A stretch of DNA of 64,000 nucleotides from Agromyces sp. G08B096 (lineage in GTDB: Bacteria > Actinomycetota > Actinomycetes > Actinomycetales > Microbacteriaceae): positions 1,178,001-1,242,000 of the forward strand of contig NZ_CP158374.1 of assembly GCF_040267705.1 (NCBI RefSeq). The letters run 5' to 3'. The notes beneath the pieces were generated by a model that was not told where the DNA came from, searched no databases, and saw only the letters and a program-made list of their open reading frames with translations. Below are positions 9,280 through 19,346 of this stretch, piece by piece (position 1 is the stretch's first letter; the number at the start of each line of letters is the position of its first letter). The translations under genes and the position numbers were made by a program.

Positions 9280-9518
9280 CAGCCGGCCTGCTCGTCGCTC
9301 GGACGGGAGCCCGCGCGGGCCGCCTCGAGGCGGGCCTTCGCGCCGACGAGCCACTCCTCGCAGCGGGCGGCGAGCGCCTCGCCGCGTTCCCAGAGGGCGA
9401 GCGACTGCTCGAGCGTCGCCGACCCCTGCTCGAGCTCGGCGACGACCTGCACGAGCTCGTCGCGCGCCTGCTCGTAGCTGAGCTCGGCGACATCCGCGGG
9501 GGTGGGCATGACAGCCAT
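9279..9518 (-). CDS. xseB: Exodeoxyribonuclease VII small subunit
   Basis: Small helical subunit that assembles in several copies on XseA to form exonuclease VII, which degrades single-stranded DNA. The 79-residue sequence has the family pattern '[43 protein letters not shown]'. An internal ATG at 9509 is an alternative start. It begins one base after the xseA stop codon and overlaps the DUF4245 start, so the three genes form a tight operon. Confidence 0.94.
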   Translation of the reverse strand: MAVMPTPADVAELSYEQARDELVQVVAELEQGSATLEQSLALWERGEALAARCEEWLVGAKARLEAARAGSRPSDEQAG

Positions 9519-9519
9519 T

Positions 9520-10800
9520 CTATTCGGCGCCGCCGACGGCCTCCGCCGCCGCGGGGCGGTGATCGGATGCCTCCCCCTCGGACACCGCCGCGAGCGTGCC
9601 GCCGGCGAGCGTCAGGGTGAGGGCCTCGCCGGCCGGGGCATCCGACGCCTCCCGGAGCACCCGGCCGTCGGCGCCCTGCGCGATCGCGTACCCGCGGTCG
9701 AGCGTCGCCTGCGGCGACAGCGCCCGGAGGTGCGTGCGGAGCGCGCTCACGCGCGCCTGCTGGCGCTCGAGCTGGCGCTCCACGAGGTCGGTGCCGCGGG
9801 CGACCCACCGGGTGAGCTCCTCGGCGCGCCGGTCGATGATCCAGTCGGGCGTGGCGAGCGAGGGCCGCGACCGGAGGTGGGCGATGCGATCGGTCTCGCG
9901 CGTGAGGATGGCCGACAGGCGCATGCCGAGCCGCGCGCGAGCGTGCTCGACGCGCGCGAGCTCCTCCGTCACATCGGGCACCACGCGCTTGGCCGCATCG
10001 GTCGGCGTGGAGGCACGCAGGTCGGCGACCTCGTCGAGGAGCGGCCGGTCGGCCTCGTGGCCGATCGCCGACACGATCGGGGTGGATGCCGCGGCCGCGG
10101 CCCGCACGACGCGTTCATCGCTGAAGCCGAGGAGGTTCTGGAAGTCGCCGCCGCCGCGCGCCACGATGATGACCTCCACCTCGGGGTCGGCATCCAGACG
10201 CTCGATGGCGCGCACGACCTCGGGCACCGTGCGATCGCCCTGGACGGCCGCGTACACGGTGCGGAACTCCACGGCCGGCCACCGCAGGCGGGCGTTGCGG
10301 AGCACGTCCTGCTCGGCGTCGGAGTCGCGACCGGTCACGAGCCCGATCACGCGGGGGAGGAAGGGCAGCGGGCGCTTGCGGTCGAGCGCGAACAGGCCTT
10401 CGGCCGCGAGCTGGGCGCGCAGCCGCTCGAGTCGTTCGAGCAGATCGCCGAGGCCCACGTGGCGGAGGTCGTAGACCTGCATCGTGAGCGAGCCGCCCTT
10501 GACCCACCAGCTGGGCTTCACGAGTGCGACGACACGGTCGCCCTGCTTGAACTGCTCGGTGAGTCGCGCGCGCACCGACGACCAGATCGTGAACGACACC
10601 GTGGCGTCGACGTCGCAGTCTTTGAGCTTGCCGTACACGTTTCCCGCCGACACGCCCCACTGGGTGAGCTCGCCCTCGACCCAGACGGTGCCGAGCCGGT
10701 CGACGTACTCCTTGAGCTTGCCCGAGAGCACCGACACGGGCCACGGCGTCTCGCGCGTGGTGGGGCCTTGGGCCAACGGTCGCTCCCAGCCGCTCGTCAT
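9520..10800 (-). CDS. xseA: Exodeoxyribonuclease VII large subunit
   Basis: Catalytic subunit of exonuclease VII. The 426-residue protein starts with an N-terminal OB fold ('[10 protein letters not shown]....NVYGKLKD', about residues 35-110), then the catalytic domain with '[16 protein letters not shown]', '[20 protein letters not shown]' and '[30 protein letters not shown]', ending in the coiled-coil that binds XseB. The ATG at 10800 is the first in frame after the divergent ispH promoter. It heads the operon with xseB and DUF4245. Confidence 0.95.
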   Translation of the reverse strand: MTSGWERPLAQGPTTRETPWPVSVLSGKLKEYVDRLGTVWVEGELTQWGVSAGNVYGKLKDCDVDATVSFTIWSSVRARLTEQFKQGDRVVALVKPSWWVKGGSLTMQVYDLRHVGLGDLLERLERLRAQLAAEGLFALDRKRPLPFLPRVIGLVTGRDSDAEQDVLRNARLRWPAVEFRTVYAAVQGDRTVPEVVRAIERLDADPEVEVIIVARGGGDFQNLLGFSDERVVRAAAAASTPIVSAIGHEADRPLLDEVADLRASTPTDAAKRVVPDVTEELARVEHARARLGMRLSAILTRETDRIAHLRSRPSLATPDWIIDRRAEELTRWVARGTDLVERQLERQQARVSALRTHLRALSPQATLDRGYAIAQGADGRVLREASDAPAGEALTLTLAGGTLAAVSEGEASDHRPAAAEAVGGAE

Positions 10801-10824
10801 CTGCCGCCGCGTAGGATGGGCACC

Positions 10825-11907
10825 GTGACGAGCACGACGGAAGCCCCGCGGATCGGCCTCGGCATGCCGAGGATCCCGAGCGTGCGAGGCCGGCTCAAGG
10901 ATATCCCCGTCCCCGGACGCAAGCGCGTGCTGCTCGCGGCGCCCCGCGGCTACTGCGCGGGCGTCGATCGGGCGGTCGTCGCCGTGGAGAAGGCCATCGA
11001 GCACTACGGCGCCCCGGTGTACGTGCGCAAGCAGATCGTGCACAACATCCACGTCGTCACCGAGCTCGAGAAGCAGGGCGCCGTCTTCGTCGACGAGGTC
11101 GACGAGGTGCCGGAGGGTGCGCACGTGGTCTTCAGCGCCCACGGCGTCTCGCCCGCGGTCGTGAACGCCGCGGCCGATCGGGGCCTGCACGCCATCGACG
11201 CGACGTGCCCGCTGGTGACGAAAGTGCACCGCGAGGCGGTCCGCTTCGCGCGCGACGACTTCGAGATCCTCCTGATCGGTCACGAGGGCCACGAAGAGGT
11301 CGAGGGCACGGCGGGCGAGGCGCCCGACCACGTCACGCTCGTGAACAGTCCCGACGACGTTCCGAACATCGAGGTCCGCGACCCCGACAAGGTGGTGTGG
11401 CTCTCGCAGACGACGCTGTCGGTCGATGAGACGATGGAGACGGTCCGGCGTCTGCGCGAGCGGTTCCCGAATCTGCAGGACCCGCCGTCCGACGACATCT
11501 GCTACGCCACGCAGAACCGCCAGGTCGCAATCAAGAAGGTCGCGCAGGACGCCGATCTCGTGATCGTCGTCGGCTCGGCGAACTCCTCGAACAGCGTGCG
11601 GCTCGTCGAGGTCGCGCTGGAGTACGGCGCGAAGGCGGCCTACCGCGTCGACTTCTCATCGGAGATCAAGCAGGAGTGGCTCGAGGGCGTCGAGACCATC
11701 GGCGTCACGAGCGGGGCGTCCGTGCCCGAGGGGCTGGTGCAGGAGGTGCTGCTCGAGCTGGCCGACGCGGGGTACGCCGACGTCGCCGAGGTGAAGACGG
11801 CCGAGGAGGACCTCATGTTCTCCCTGCCGAAGGAGCTCCGCCGCGACCTCGCGGGCAACCGCGACGAGCGGGCCCTCGGCGGTCGCACGCGCGCCGCGAA
11901 CGCCTGA
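10825..11907 (+). CDS. ispH: 4-hydroxy-3-methylbut-2-enyl diphosphate reductase
   Basis: Last enzyme of the MEP isoprenoid pathway, making IPP and DMAPP with an iron-sulfur cluster. The three cluster cysteines are present: Cys44 (GYCAGV), Cys128 (DATCPLV) and Cys226 ([10 protein letters not shown]). The active-site elements HGVSP and HEEVEGT are present too. A preceding ATG at 10816 is possible, but GTG 10825 stands seven bases after TAGGAT (10812-10817), matching the leaderless arrangement seen at many genes here. About 360 residues; the roughly 30-residue N-terminal extension before 'RVLLAAPRG' is common in Actinobacteria. It is divergent from xseA with no room for a long leader. Confidence 0.95.
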   Translation: MTSTTEAPRIGLGMPRIPSVRGRLKDIPVPGRKRVLLAAPRGYCAGVDRAVVAVEKAIEHYGAPVYVRKQIVHNIHVVTELEKQGAVFVDEVDEVPEGAHVVFSAHGVSPAVVNAAADRGLHAIDATCPLVTKVHREAVRFARDDFEILLIGHEGHEEVEGTAGEAPDHVTLVNSPDDVPNIEVRDPDKVVWLSQTTLSVDETMETVRRLRERFPNLQDPPSDDICYATQNRQVAIKKVAQDADLVIVVGSANSSNSVRLVEVALEYGAKAAYRVDFSSEIKQEWLEGVETIGVTSGASVPEGLVQEVLLELADAGYADVAEVKTAEEDLMFSLPKELRRDLAGNRDERALGGRTRAANA

Positions 11908-11948
11908 GCGGGGTCAGCCGCGCCGAGCGCGCGTGATCGCCCCGCTCA
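11905..11948. terminator. Shared hairpin between ispH and the DUF6264-like gene, with both stop codons in its base
   Basis: TGAGCGGGG (11905-11913) pairs perfectly with CCCCGCTCA (11940-11948); the 26-base loop is GC-rich and can fold further. The first three bases are the ispH stop codon and the last three are the stop codon of the convergent gene. Confidence 0.6.
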
Positions 11949-12563
11949 CGGCGCGGGGGTCGGCACCGAGCTGAGCGTCCGGTAGAACTCGGGATCGCTC
12001 GCGAAGACCACCATGCCGACGACGAGCACGACGATGAAGGCCGCCACCCCGGCGAGCACCGGCACCCACCAGGCGAGCCGCCCCTGGCGCATCCGCGCCC
12101 GAGACCACAGCAGGGCGCCCAGCCACAGCCCGAGCTGCAGCGCGACGCCGAGGCCGATCGCGACGGGCACCACGGGGCCCGGGGTGAACGATGCCGGCGG
12201 CTCGGTGCCGAGCACGGCCGCGGACAGGCGCGCCGATTCGAGCACGCTCTGCGGCAGCACGAGCAGCGAGAACGCGTTGTACAGCGCCCCGAGCGCGCCG
12301 AAGACGAGCAGCGCGATGGTCCAGCCTCGGTCGACGGGATGCGCCGCCGGTGCGCCGTCGGGGAAGCCGGAGGCTGCGGGCGCCGCCGTCGGCGGTGTCG
12401 CGGGCTCAGCCGCGGACTCGCGCTCGGCGGGCGGCTGCCAGCTCCAGCCGGGAGGGGCGTACTCGCCGTAGCGCGGACGGGGCCGCTCGTCGGCCGGTCC
12501 TCCGCCGGGAGGCGTCCCGTCGGCGGATGCGTCGGGCGTTCGAGCGGCCTCGTCCTGCGACAT
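11946..12563 (-). CDS. DUF6264-like membrane protein
   Basis: A 205-residue protein with a Pro/Ala-rich hydrophilic N-terminus of about 90 residues, containing 'YGEYAPPGWSWQPP', followed by three predicted transmembrane helices ('TIALLVFGALGALYNAF', 'VPVAIGLGVALQLGLWLGAL', 'WWVPVLAGVAAFIVVLVVG'). I believe it belongs to the actinobacterial DUF6264 group, but that label is from memory of the motif pattern. Function unknown. It starts nine bases downstream of the fbaA stop and may be cotranscribed with fbaA; its stop lies in a hairpin shared with ispH. Confidence 0.65.
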   Translation of the reverse strand: MSQDEAARTPDASADGTPPGGGPADERPRPRYGEYAPPGWSWQPPAERESAAEPATPPTAAPAASGFPDGAPAAHPVDRGWTIALLVFGALGALYNAFSLLVLPQSVLESARLSAAVLGTEPPASFTPGPVVPVAIGLGVALQLGLWLGALLWSRARMRQGRLAWWVPVLAGVAAFIVVLVVGMVVFASDPEFYRTLSSVPTPAP

Positions 12564-12571
12564 CCGGTGCC

Positions 12572-13603
<1,032 letters not shown>

Positions 13604-13747
13604 GGACGCTCCTTCGAAGACGAGGTGGGTTCGCGCACGAGTCTAGCCAGTCGCGAGCCCGCCTCGAATCGGCCGGAACCGGTGGCCGGCGCGCGGCCCG
13701 GGGGCCTCGGTGCGGCCCGTCGCCCGTAGCGGCGCGAGGATGGAGGC

Positions 13748-14725
13748 ATGCACGAGCGACTCGCCGACGGCTTCCTCCACGCCTGCGCGGCCGCGGCGCG
13801 CACCGCGCTCCCGCTCGTCGGCGCCGGCGACGGCGACGCGGTCGACGGGGCGGCCGTCGCGGCGCTCCGCGCAGGGCTCGACGACCTGCCGATGTCGGCG
13901 CGCGTCGTCGTGGGCGAGGGGGAGAAGGACGGCGCGCCCATGCTCGCGCCGGGGGAGCGGCTGGGTCGCGGCGGTCCCGATGCGCCGGCGTTCGACCTCG
14001 CGATCGATCCGGTCGACGGGACGCGCCTGGCCGCGGCGGGCCGTTCCGGAGCGCTCGTCGTGGTGGCGGTCGCGCCGCGCGGCGCACTCGCCGACCTCGC
14101 CGCGGCGCACTACCTCGAGAAGCTCGCGACGTGGCTGCCCGCAGCACGTCAGGCGGATGCCTCGGGCGACGGCCCCGCGCCGCTCCTCGAACGTCTGCCG
14201 TGGCTGGTGCACCGGATCGCGGCGGCTCGCCAGGTCGATGCCGGGCAGGTGGTCGTCGCGGTGCAGGACCGGCCGCGGAACCGGGCCTACGCGGACGCCG
14301 CCGCCGGGGCGGGCGCTCGCGTCGAGCTGTTCGAACACGGCGACGTCGAGCGGACGTTCCGGGCGGCCCGGCCCGGTCACGGCATCGACATCGTCGCCGG
14401 CATCGGCGGCGCGCCGGAGGGCGTGCTTACGGCGGTCGCCGTGCGCTCGCTCGGCGGCGACCTGCGGGTCCGGCCCGCCCCGCAGTCGGAGGCCGAGGCA
14501 GGGCGGATCCTCTCGGCTGGGATCGCGCCCGATCGGGTGCTCGGCCTCGACGACCTCTGCGCCGCGAGCCCCGGCGAGGAGACGGTGTTCGTCGCCGCGG
14601 TCACCCAGGCCGACGTCGGGGTCCCGTTGACCGGTGCGACCCGTCGCGGGCGAGGCATCCGCGTCGCGGCCTGGACGTCGGCTCGGCCCGCCGACGCGGT
14701 GACCATCGACTTTCCCGACGGTTAA
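13748..14725 (+). CDS. Divergent GlpX-like phosphatase, tandem paralogue of the next gene
   Basis: A 325-residue member of the class II fructose-1,6-bisphosphatase fold. Metal/catalytic elements are kept: VDGAAV, GEGEKDGAPML, DPVDGT, HGDVE and GIGGAPEG. Relative to E. coli GlpX the RGDK segment is AGDG, so the lysine and arginine next to the active site are missing; the KPRH segment is RPRN; and the C-terminal RTIRRI block is absent. The acceptor-substrate side is therefore altered while the metal site is intact. It may act on a different phosphate ester or be regulatory. The ATG follows GAGGAT (13736-13741) by six bases. The next gene, 114 bases on, is the canonical enzyme. Confidence 0.75.
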   Translation: MHERLADGFLHACAAAARTALPLVGAGDGDAVDGAAVAALRAGLDDLPMSARVVVGEGEKDGAPMLAPGERLGRGGPDAPAFDLAIDPVDGTRLAAAGRSGALVVVAVAPRGALADLAAAHYLEKLATWLPAARQADASGDGPAPLLERLPWLVHRIAAARQVDAGQVVVAVQDRPRNRAYADAAAGAGARVELFEHGDVERTFRAARPGHGIDIVAGIGGAPEGVLTAVAVRSLGGDLRVRPAPQSEAEAGRILSAGIAPDRVLGLDDLCAASPGEETVFVAAVTQADVGVPLTGATRRGRGIRVAAWTSARPADAVTIDFPDG

Positions 14726-14839
14726 GAACGCCCGATCTTGCACGGACGTGCGGGCCTCAGGCGGGCTCCGGTGAAGGCCCCGCGGCTAGGCTCGAATCGG
14801 TGGGAGACCCCGCCGACCGGCCCCGGAAGGACCTCGAAG

Positions 14840-15835
14840 GTGAGCACCGACGACAGCCTCTACCTGCACCCCGACCGCAACATCGCCCTCGAGCTCGTGC
14901 GCGCGACCGAAGCCGCCTCGATCCGCGCCTACCCATGGATCGGGCGGGGCGACAAGATCGGAGCCGACGGCGCCGCCGTCGACGCGATGCGTGCCTTCCT
15001 CGGCACCGTGAACTTCGACGGCGTCGTCGTGATCGGCGAGGGCGAGAAGGACGAGGCGCCGATGCTCTTCAACGGCGAGCGGGTCGGCAACGGGCGCGGA
15101 CCCGCGTGCGACATCGCCGTCGACCCGATCGACGGCACCTCGCTCACCGCAGCCGGGCGGCAGAACGCCCTCTCGGTGATCGCCGTCGCCGACCGCGGCA
15201 CCATGCTCGACGCGTCGAGCGTCTTCTACATGGACAAGATCGTGACGGATGCCTCGGGCAAGGGCGTCGTCGACATCCGCAAGCCGATCGGCGAGAACCT
15301 CCGCGCGCTCGCCGCGGCGAAGGGCAAGCAGGTCGGCGAGCTCCGCGTCGCCGTGCTCAACCGGCCTCGGCACGAACAGCTCATCGCCGACATCCGCGAG
15401 GCCGGGGCGGGCACCCGGCTGATCAGCGACGGCGACGTCGCGGGCGGCATCAACGCCGCCCGGTACGAGTCCCGCATCGACATGTGCGTCGGCATCGGCG
15501 GCAGCCCCGAGGGCATCACGACCGCGTGCGCGATCAAAGCGCTCGGGGGCTTCATGCAGGGCCGGCTCGCCCCGAAGGACGACGCCGAGCGCGCCCGCGG
15601 CGAGGCGGCGGGGCTCGACTGCGACCGCGTGTACGAGCTCGACGACCTGGTGCGCAGCGACAACACCTTCTTCGTCGCCACCGGTGTCACCGACGGCGAG
15701 CTCGTCGACGGCGTGCGGAAGAAGGGGCCCGTCATCCGCACGGAGTCCATCGTGCTCCGAGGCCGCTCCGGCACGATCCGCCGCATCGTCGCCGACCACC
15801 TCGTCGAGAAGTGGCTCGACGAGGGCGACCGCTGA
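14840..15835 (+). CDS. glpX: Class II fructose-1,6-bisphosphatase
   Basis: Removes the 1-phosphate of fructose 1,6-bisphosphate in gluconeogenesis. The 331-residue protein has all expected motifs: GRGDKIGADGAAV, GEGEKDEAPML, DIAVDPIDGTSLTAAG, NRPRHEQLI, SDGDVAGG, GIGGSPEG and the C-terminal RSGTIRRI. GTG 14840 is chosen over an in-frame ATG at 14738 because GGAAGGA lies 8-14 bases upstream and the protein then begins near the usual 'LYLHPDRNIALELVRATE'. It is the main FBPase; the upstream paralogue lacks several of these residues. Confidence 0.94.
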   Translation: MSTDDSLYLHPDRNIALELVRATEAASIRAYPWIGRGDKIGADGAAVDAMRAFLGTVNFDGVVVIGEGEKDEAPMLFNGERVGNGRGPACDIAVDPIDGTSLTAAGRQNALSVIAVADRGTMLDASSVFYMDKIVTDASGKGVVDIRKPIGENLRALAAAKGKQVGELRVAVLNRPRHEQLIADIREAGAGTRLISDGDVAGGINAARYESRIDMCVGIGGSPEGITTACAIKALGGFMQGRLAPKDDAERARGEAAGLDCDRVYELDDLVRSDNTFFVATGVTDGELVDGVRKKGPVIRTESIVLRGRSGTIRRIVADHLVEKWLDEGDR

Positions 15836-15895
15836 CCCAGCCCTCGTCGCGCGGTCGTGGTCGACGGCGTGGGCGGCATCCGCGATGATGAGCGG

Positions 15896-17284
15896 ATGAC
15901 TCGCGCCGAGCGTCTCCCGCGCGCCCTCCGACCGTTCGGCTCCGGGCAGTACCGCCTGCTCGTCGCCGCGCTCGCCGCATCGCTGCTGTCGTCGGGCGCC
16001 TGGCTGGTCGCCGCGGTCTGGCAGGTCGTCGAGCTCGGCGGCTCGCCGATCGACCTCTCCCTCGTCGCGACGGGGTCGGCCCTCGGGCTCGTCGCCGCTG
16101 TGCTCGTCGGCGGTGTCGCAGCCGATCGCATCCCGCAGCGGCGGATCCTGTTCGTCGTCGAACTCGTCCGCGGCGGCGCGTTCGCGGTCGCGGCGCTCCT
16201 CGCCGGCACAGGCATCGTCGAGGTGTGGCACATCGCTGCGATCTCGTTCGTCCTCGGCGTCGCCGACGGGTTCTTCTACCCGGCGTACTCGGCGTGGCTG
16301 CCGTCGCTGCTGCCAGCCGACCACCTCCTCGCGGCGAACGGCATCGAGGGGGTGCTGCGACCGGCCGTCATGCAAGCGGCGGGCCCCGCACTCGCGAGCG
16401 CGCTCATCGCGGTGCAAGCGCCGTGGCTCGCGTTCGCCGTCGTGGCGGTGCTGCAGGCCGCTGCGGCCGGCGTGCTTGCCCTGATGCGGACGACCGCCGT
16501 CCGCCGCGACTTCGAGGTCACGGACGCGCACCCGTTCCGTCAGGTGGTGGGCGATTTCCGCGACGGGTTCGCGTACCTCGTACGCACCCGGTGGCTGTTC
16601 GCGACCCTGGTGTTCTCGATCGTGCTGGTGTTCCTCATCATGGGCCCGATCGAGGTGCTCCTCCCGTTCGCGGTGAAGGATCAGACGGGTGGCGGCGCCG
16701 GCGCCTTCGCGCTCGTGCTCGCCGCGTTCGGGCTCGGCGGCGCGGTCGGCTCGCTGGCCGTGGCCTCGCTGCCGCTTCCGCGGCGCTACCTCACGCTCAT
16801 GATCCTCGCGTGGGGGGTCGGCTGCGTGCCGCTCGCGATCATCGGCTTCACGTCGTGGCTCTGGGTCATGGTGGTCGCCGTCTTCATCGTCGGCGTGCTG
16901 TTCGATGGGGCGCAGGTCGTGTGGGGCACCCTGCTGCAGCGCCGAGTGCCTCCGGCGATGCTCGGCCGCGTCTCGAGCCTCGACTTCTTCGTCTCGCTCG
17001 CGCTGATGCCGATCTCGATGGCGGTGGCCGGCCCCGTGGGCGAGGCGATCGGGCTCGCACCGGCGTTCCTCATCGCCGGGCTCGTCCCGCCGTTCCTCGC
17101 GCTGGCGACGCTCGCGTTCGCCCGGCTCGGCCGGGACGAACTCGCGCACCCGCTCGATGCGGCGCCGCCGGATCCGACGATCGTGACCGGGCCGGAGGCC
17201 GCCGCAGGATTCGAGGCGCCGGCCGACGAGCGGCAGCCCGGGGTGCCGGGCGAGGAACGGCAGCCCGAGGCACCCGAACGCTGA
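15896..17284 (+). CDS. MFS transporter (enterobactin exporter/DUF894-like type)
   Basis: A 462-residue major facilitator protein with about twelve hydrophobic segments. 'FGSGQYRLLVAALAASLLSSGAWLVAAVWQV' is the first helix region, and the loop after helix 2 has 'GVAADRIPQRRILFVVELVRGG', the MFS motif A. The arrangement resembles EntS-like/MFS_3 exporters. The hydrophilic C-terminal tail of about 45 residues carries a repeated 'ERQPxxPGEE' type pattern. ATG 15896 follows GATGAT by six bases (leaderless pattern); an upstream GTG at 15857 is less likely. Substrate unknown. Confidence 0.82.
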   Translation: MTRAERLPRALRPFGSGQYRLLVAALAASLLSSGAWLVAAVWQVVELGGSPIDLSLVATGSALGLVAAVLVGGVAADRIPQRRILFVVELVRGGAFAVAALLAGTGIVEVWHIAAISFVLGVADGFFYPAYSAWLPSLLPADHLLAANGIEGVLRPAVMQAAGPALASALIAVQAPWLAFAVVAVLQAAAAGVLALMRTTAVRRDFEVTDAHPFRQVVGDFRDGFAYLVRTRWLFATLVFSIVLVFLIMGPIEVLLPFAVKDQTGGGAGAFALVLAAFGLGGAVGSLAVASLPLPRRYLTLMILAWGVGCVPLAIIGFTSWLWVMVVAVFIVGVLFDGAQVVWGTLLQRRVPPAMLGRVSSLDFFVSLALMPISMAVAGPVGEAIGLAPAFLIAGLVPPFLALATLAFARLGRDELAHPLDAAPPDPTIVTGPEAAAGFEAPADERQPGVPGEERQPEAPER

Positions 17285-17343
17285 GGGTGGCGGCCGGGGC
17301 CGGCACGTGGAAGGCTGACGCCACCGGATGAGGGGAGTCCGCA

Positions 17344-17733
17344 ATGGTGGAGATCCGCGACGCGTTCCCCGGGTTCAGCGTGAACGACGTGAAGGCCGCA
17401 CGGCGGTTCTACCGCGAGGTGCTGGGACTCGGGGTCGCCGATGAGATGGGCGGGCTTCGGCTGACGTTGCCGTCTGGGCAGTCCGTGTTCGTGTACCCGA
17501 AGGACGATCACGAACCCGCGTCGTTCACCATCCTGAACTTCATGGTGGGTGACATCTCGCAGACGGTCGACGACCTGAACGCCGCGGGCGTGGTGACGAA
17601 GATCTACACCGAGGGCTTCGCGTTCGGCACGGATGAGCGCGGGATCAACTGGGGGTCGAAGTCGGGTATGGGCCCCGACATCTGCTGGTTCAAGGATCCG
17701 GCGGGAAATGTGCTGAGCGTCATCCAGGAGTAG
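17344..17733 (+). CDS. VOC-family (glyoxalase/bleomycin-resistance fold) protein
   Basis: A 129-residue single VOC module: 'FPGFSVNDVKAARRFYREVLGLGVADEMGGL' forms the first beta-alpha-beta unit, and 'GPDICWFKDPAGNVLSVIQE' the C-terminal strand with the glutamate that is a metal ligand in catalytic members. The usual first metal ligand His is Ser or absent here (FSVND), so enzyme activity is doubtful. GAGGGGAG stands six bases before the ATG. No pathway context is visible; 17734-17823 holds GC-rich repeats of no clear structure. Confidence 0.8.
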   Translation: MVEIRDAFPGFSVNDVKAARRFYREVLGLGVADEMGGLRLTLPSGQSVFVYPKDDHEPASFTILNFMVGDISQTVDDLNAAGVVTKIYTEGFAFGTDERGINWGSKSGMGPDICWFKDPAGNVLSVIQE

Positions 17734-17823
17734 CAGTTCGCCGCGCGGAGGCGCAGCGCGGCGCAGGCCGCAGCCGAAGCCGGCCCGCGTCGGGGCCCGA
17801 GGCCGGGCGCGCTCGAGCGGCGC

Positions 17824-19278
17824 TCAGATCGAGCGGATCTCGGGGTCGATGTCGGCGATCAGCGTGTCGTGGTGCACGACGATCTCGGCTTCCACATCGA
17901 CCTCGACCTCGAGGTCGGCCTCAGCCTCGAGCTCGCCCGCCGAGGCGGCGGCGGCCGTGAACTCGTACGCCGCCAGTTCGCGCGGGCTCTCTTCGATGCC
18001 CTCGAGGGTGGCGAGCACCTTCGTCTCGTCGAGCGCCTTGAGCTTGCGGGCGGTCGGCAGCACGCGCGACTCGAGCGAGCCGACGAAGGTGTTGTAGTCC
18101 TTCACGGTGCGCTCGATCGTGCGGCCCAGCTTTTCGATCTGGCCGGCGGTCGTGGCCAGGCGCGAGTAGAGCTCGCGGCTGAGGTCGAAGAGAGTCTGCG
18201 CCTCCTTGGTGAGCACGTCCTGCTGCCAGCTGAACGCGACGGTCTTCAGCACCGACCAGAGCGTGACCGGCGAAGCGAGCGCGACACGCTTCGCGAACGC
18301 GAACTCGAGCAGCGACGGGTCGGCCTCGAGGGCGCTCGAGATGAGCGACTCGCTCGGGATGAAGGCGATGACCATCTCGGGCGAGGCGCCGAGGCCCTCC
18401 CAGTAGGTCTTTCCGCCGAGGGCGGTGATGTGGTCGCGCACGGCCTTGACGTGCTGCTTCATGAGGGTTTCGCGGCGCGCACCGTCGGCGCCGGTCGCCG
18501 TGGCGGCGATCTGGCTGGCTTCGAGGTAGGCGTTGAACGGCACCTTCGCGTCGACGGCGATGTGCTTGCCGCCCGGCAGATGGATGACCATGTCGGGCCG
18601 GCCTGCGCCGGCGTCGGTCGTGATCGACCGCTGCGTGTCGAAGTCGACGCGCTCGATGAGCCCGGCCGCCTCGACGACGCTTCGCAGCTGCGTCTCGCCC
18701 CACACTCCGCGCGTGCTGTTCGACCGGAGCGCAGAGGCCAGCGACTCAGCCGTCGAGCGCAGGCGCTCCTCGTTCTCGGCGGCGATCTTCAGCTGCTGGC
18801 TGAGCTCGCCGTGCTGCTGATGGCGCTGCGTCTCGAGGGCGGTCACCTTGGACTGCATCTCGGTGAGCGTCTGCTTGACGGGGGCGAGGGCTTGCAGCAC
18901 CTTGCTCTCCGCCGCCTCGCGCGCCTCGCGCTCCTGCTGTTCGGCCCGCTGCCGCTCGACGATCTCGCGGTACTGCTGCCTGGCGGACTCGATCTGCTCG
19001 CGGAGCCCGGCCGTCGTGGCGTCGAGCGCAGCGAGCTCCGCGCGCAGCTCGGCCTGCACCTGCTGCTCCTCGGCGCGGATGCGCGCCTGCTCCGCCGCGT
19101 GCGCGGCGTGGACGCCGGCGAGCTCGGCGTGGTGCCGCGCCTCGACGAGCGCCGGGTCTTCGGCCGGCGGCATCGCCGAGCCGGCCTCGGTCGCGCGGCG
19201 CGAGGCGACGAACCAGGTCGCGAGGGCGCCCAGGGCGCCGCCGACGACGAGGCCGATGACGAGCAGCAGGATCTCCAT
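17824..19278 (-). CDS. rmuC: DNA recombination protein RmuC
   Basis: A 484-residue membrane-anchored protein related to restriction-endonuclease-fold nucleases; RmuC limits inversions at short inverted repeats. The N-terminal helix (residues 1-22), a long coiled coil (about 55-200), and the conserved core 'RGVWGETQLRSVVEAAGL', 'PGGKHIAVDAKVPFNAYLEA' (PD-(D/E)xK-type Asp and Lys), and 'FIPSESLISSALEADPSL' are visible. The ATG at 19278 is preferred over one at 19308, because it places the hydrophobic helix at the very N-terminus. The C-terminal tail is strongly acidic (repeated Glu/Asp-Val pairs). Confidence 0.92.
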   Translation of the reverse strand: MEILLLVIGLVVGGALGALATWFVASRRATEAGSAMPPAEDPALVEARHHAELAGVHAAHAAEQARIRAEEQQVQAELRAELAALDATTAGLREQIESARQQYREIVERQRAEQQEREAREAAESKVLQALAPVKQTLTEMQSKVTALETQRHQQHGELSQQLKIAAENEERLRSTAESLASALRSNSTRGVWGETQLRSVVEAAGLIERVDFDTQRSITTDAGAGRPDMVIHLPGGKHIAVDAKVPFNAYLEASQIAATATGADGARRETLMKQHVKAVRDHITALGGKTYWEGLGASPEMVIAFIPSESLISSALEADPSLLEFAFAKRVALASPVTLWSVLKTVAFSWQQDVLTKEAQTLFDLSRELYSRLATTAGQIEKLGRTIERTVKDYNTFVGSLESRVLPTARKLKALDETKVLATLEGIEESPRELAAYEFTAAAASAGELEAEADLEVEVDVEAEIVVHHDTLIADIDPEIRSI

Positions 19279-19346
19279 GCCGACGAGTGTCGCAGCCGCC
19301 GCCGACATCCGCGCGGAACCGGCGCGGCGCGGGCGAACCCCGTCGA

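Noticed and set aside
14786-17344. Minus-strand open frame of about 850 codons opposite glpX and the MFS gene
   Set aside because: Charged low-complexity sequence without motifs, antisense to genes with complete catalytic motifs.
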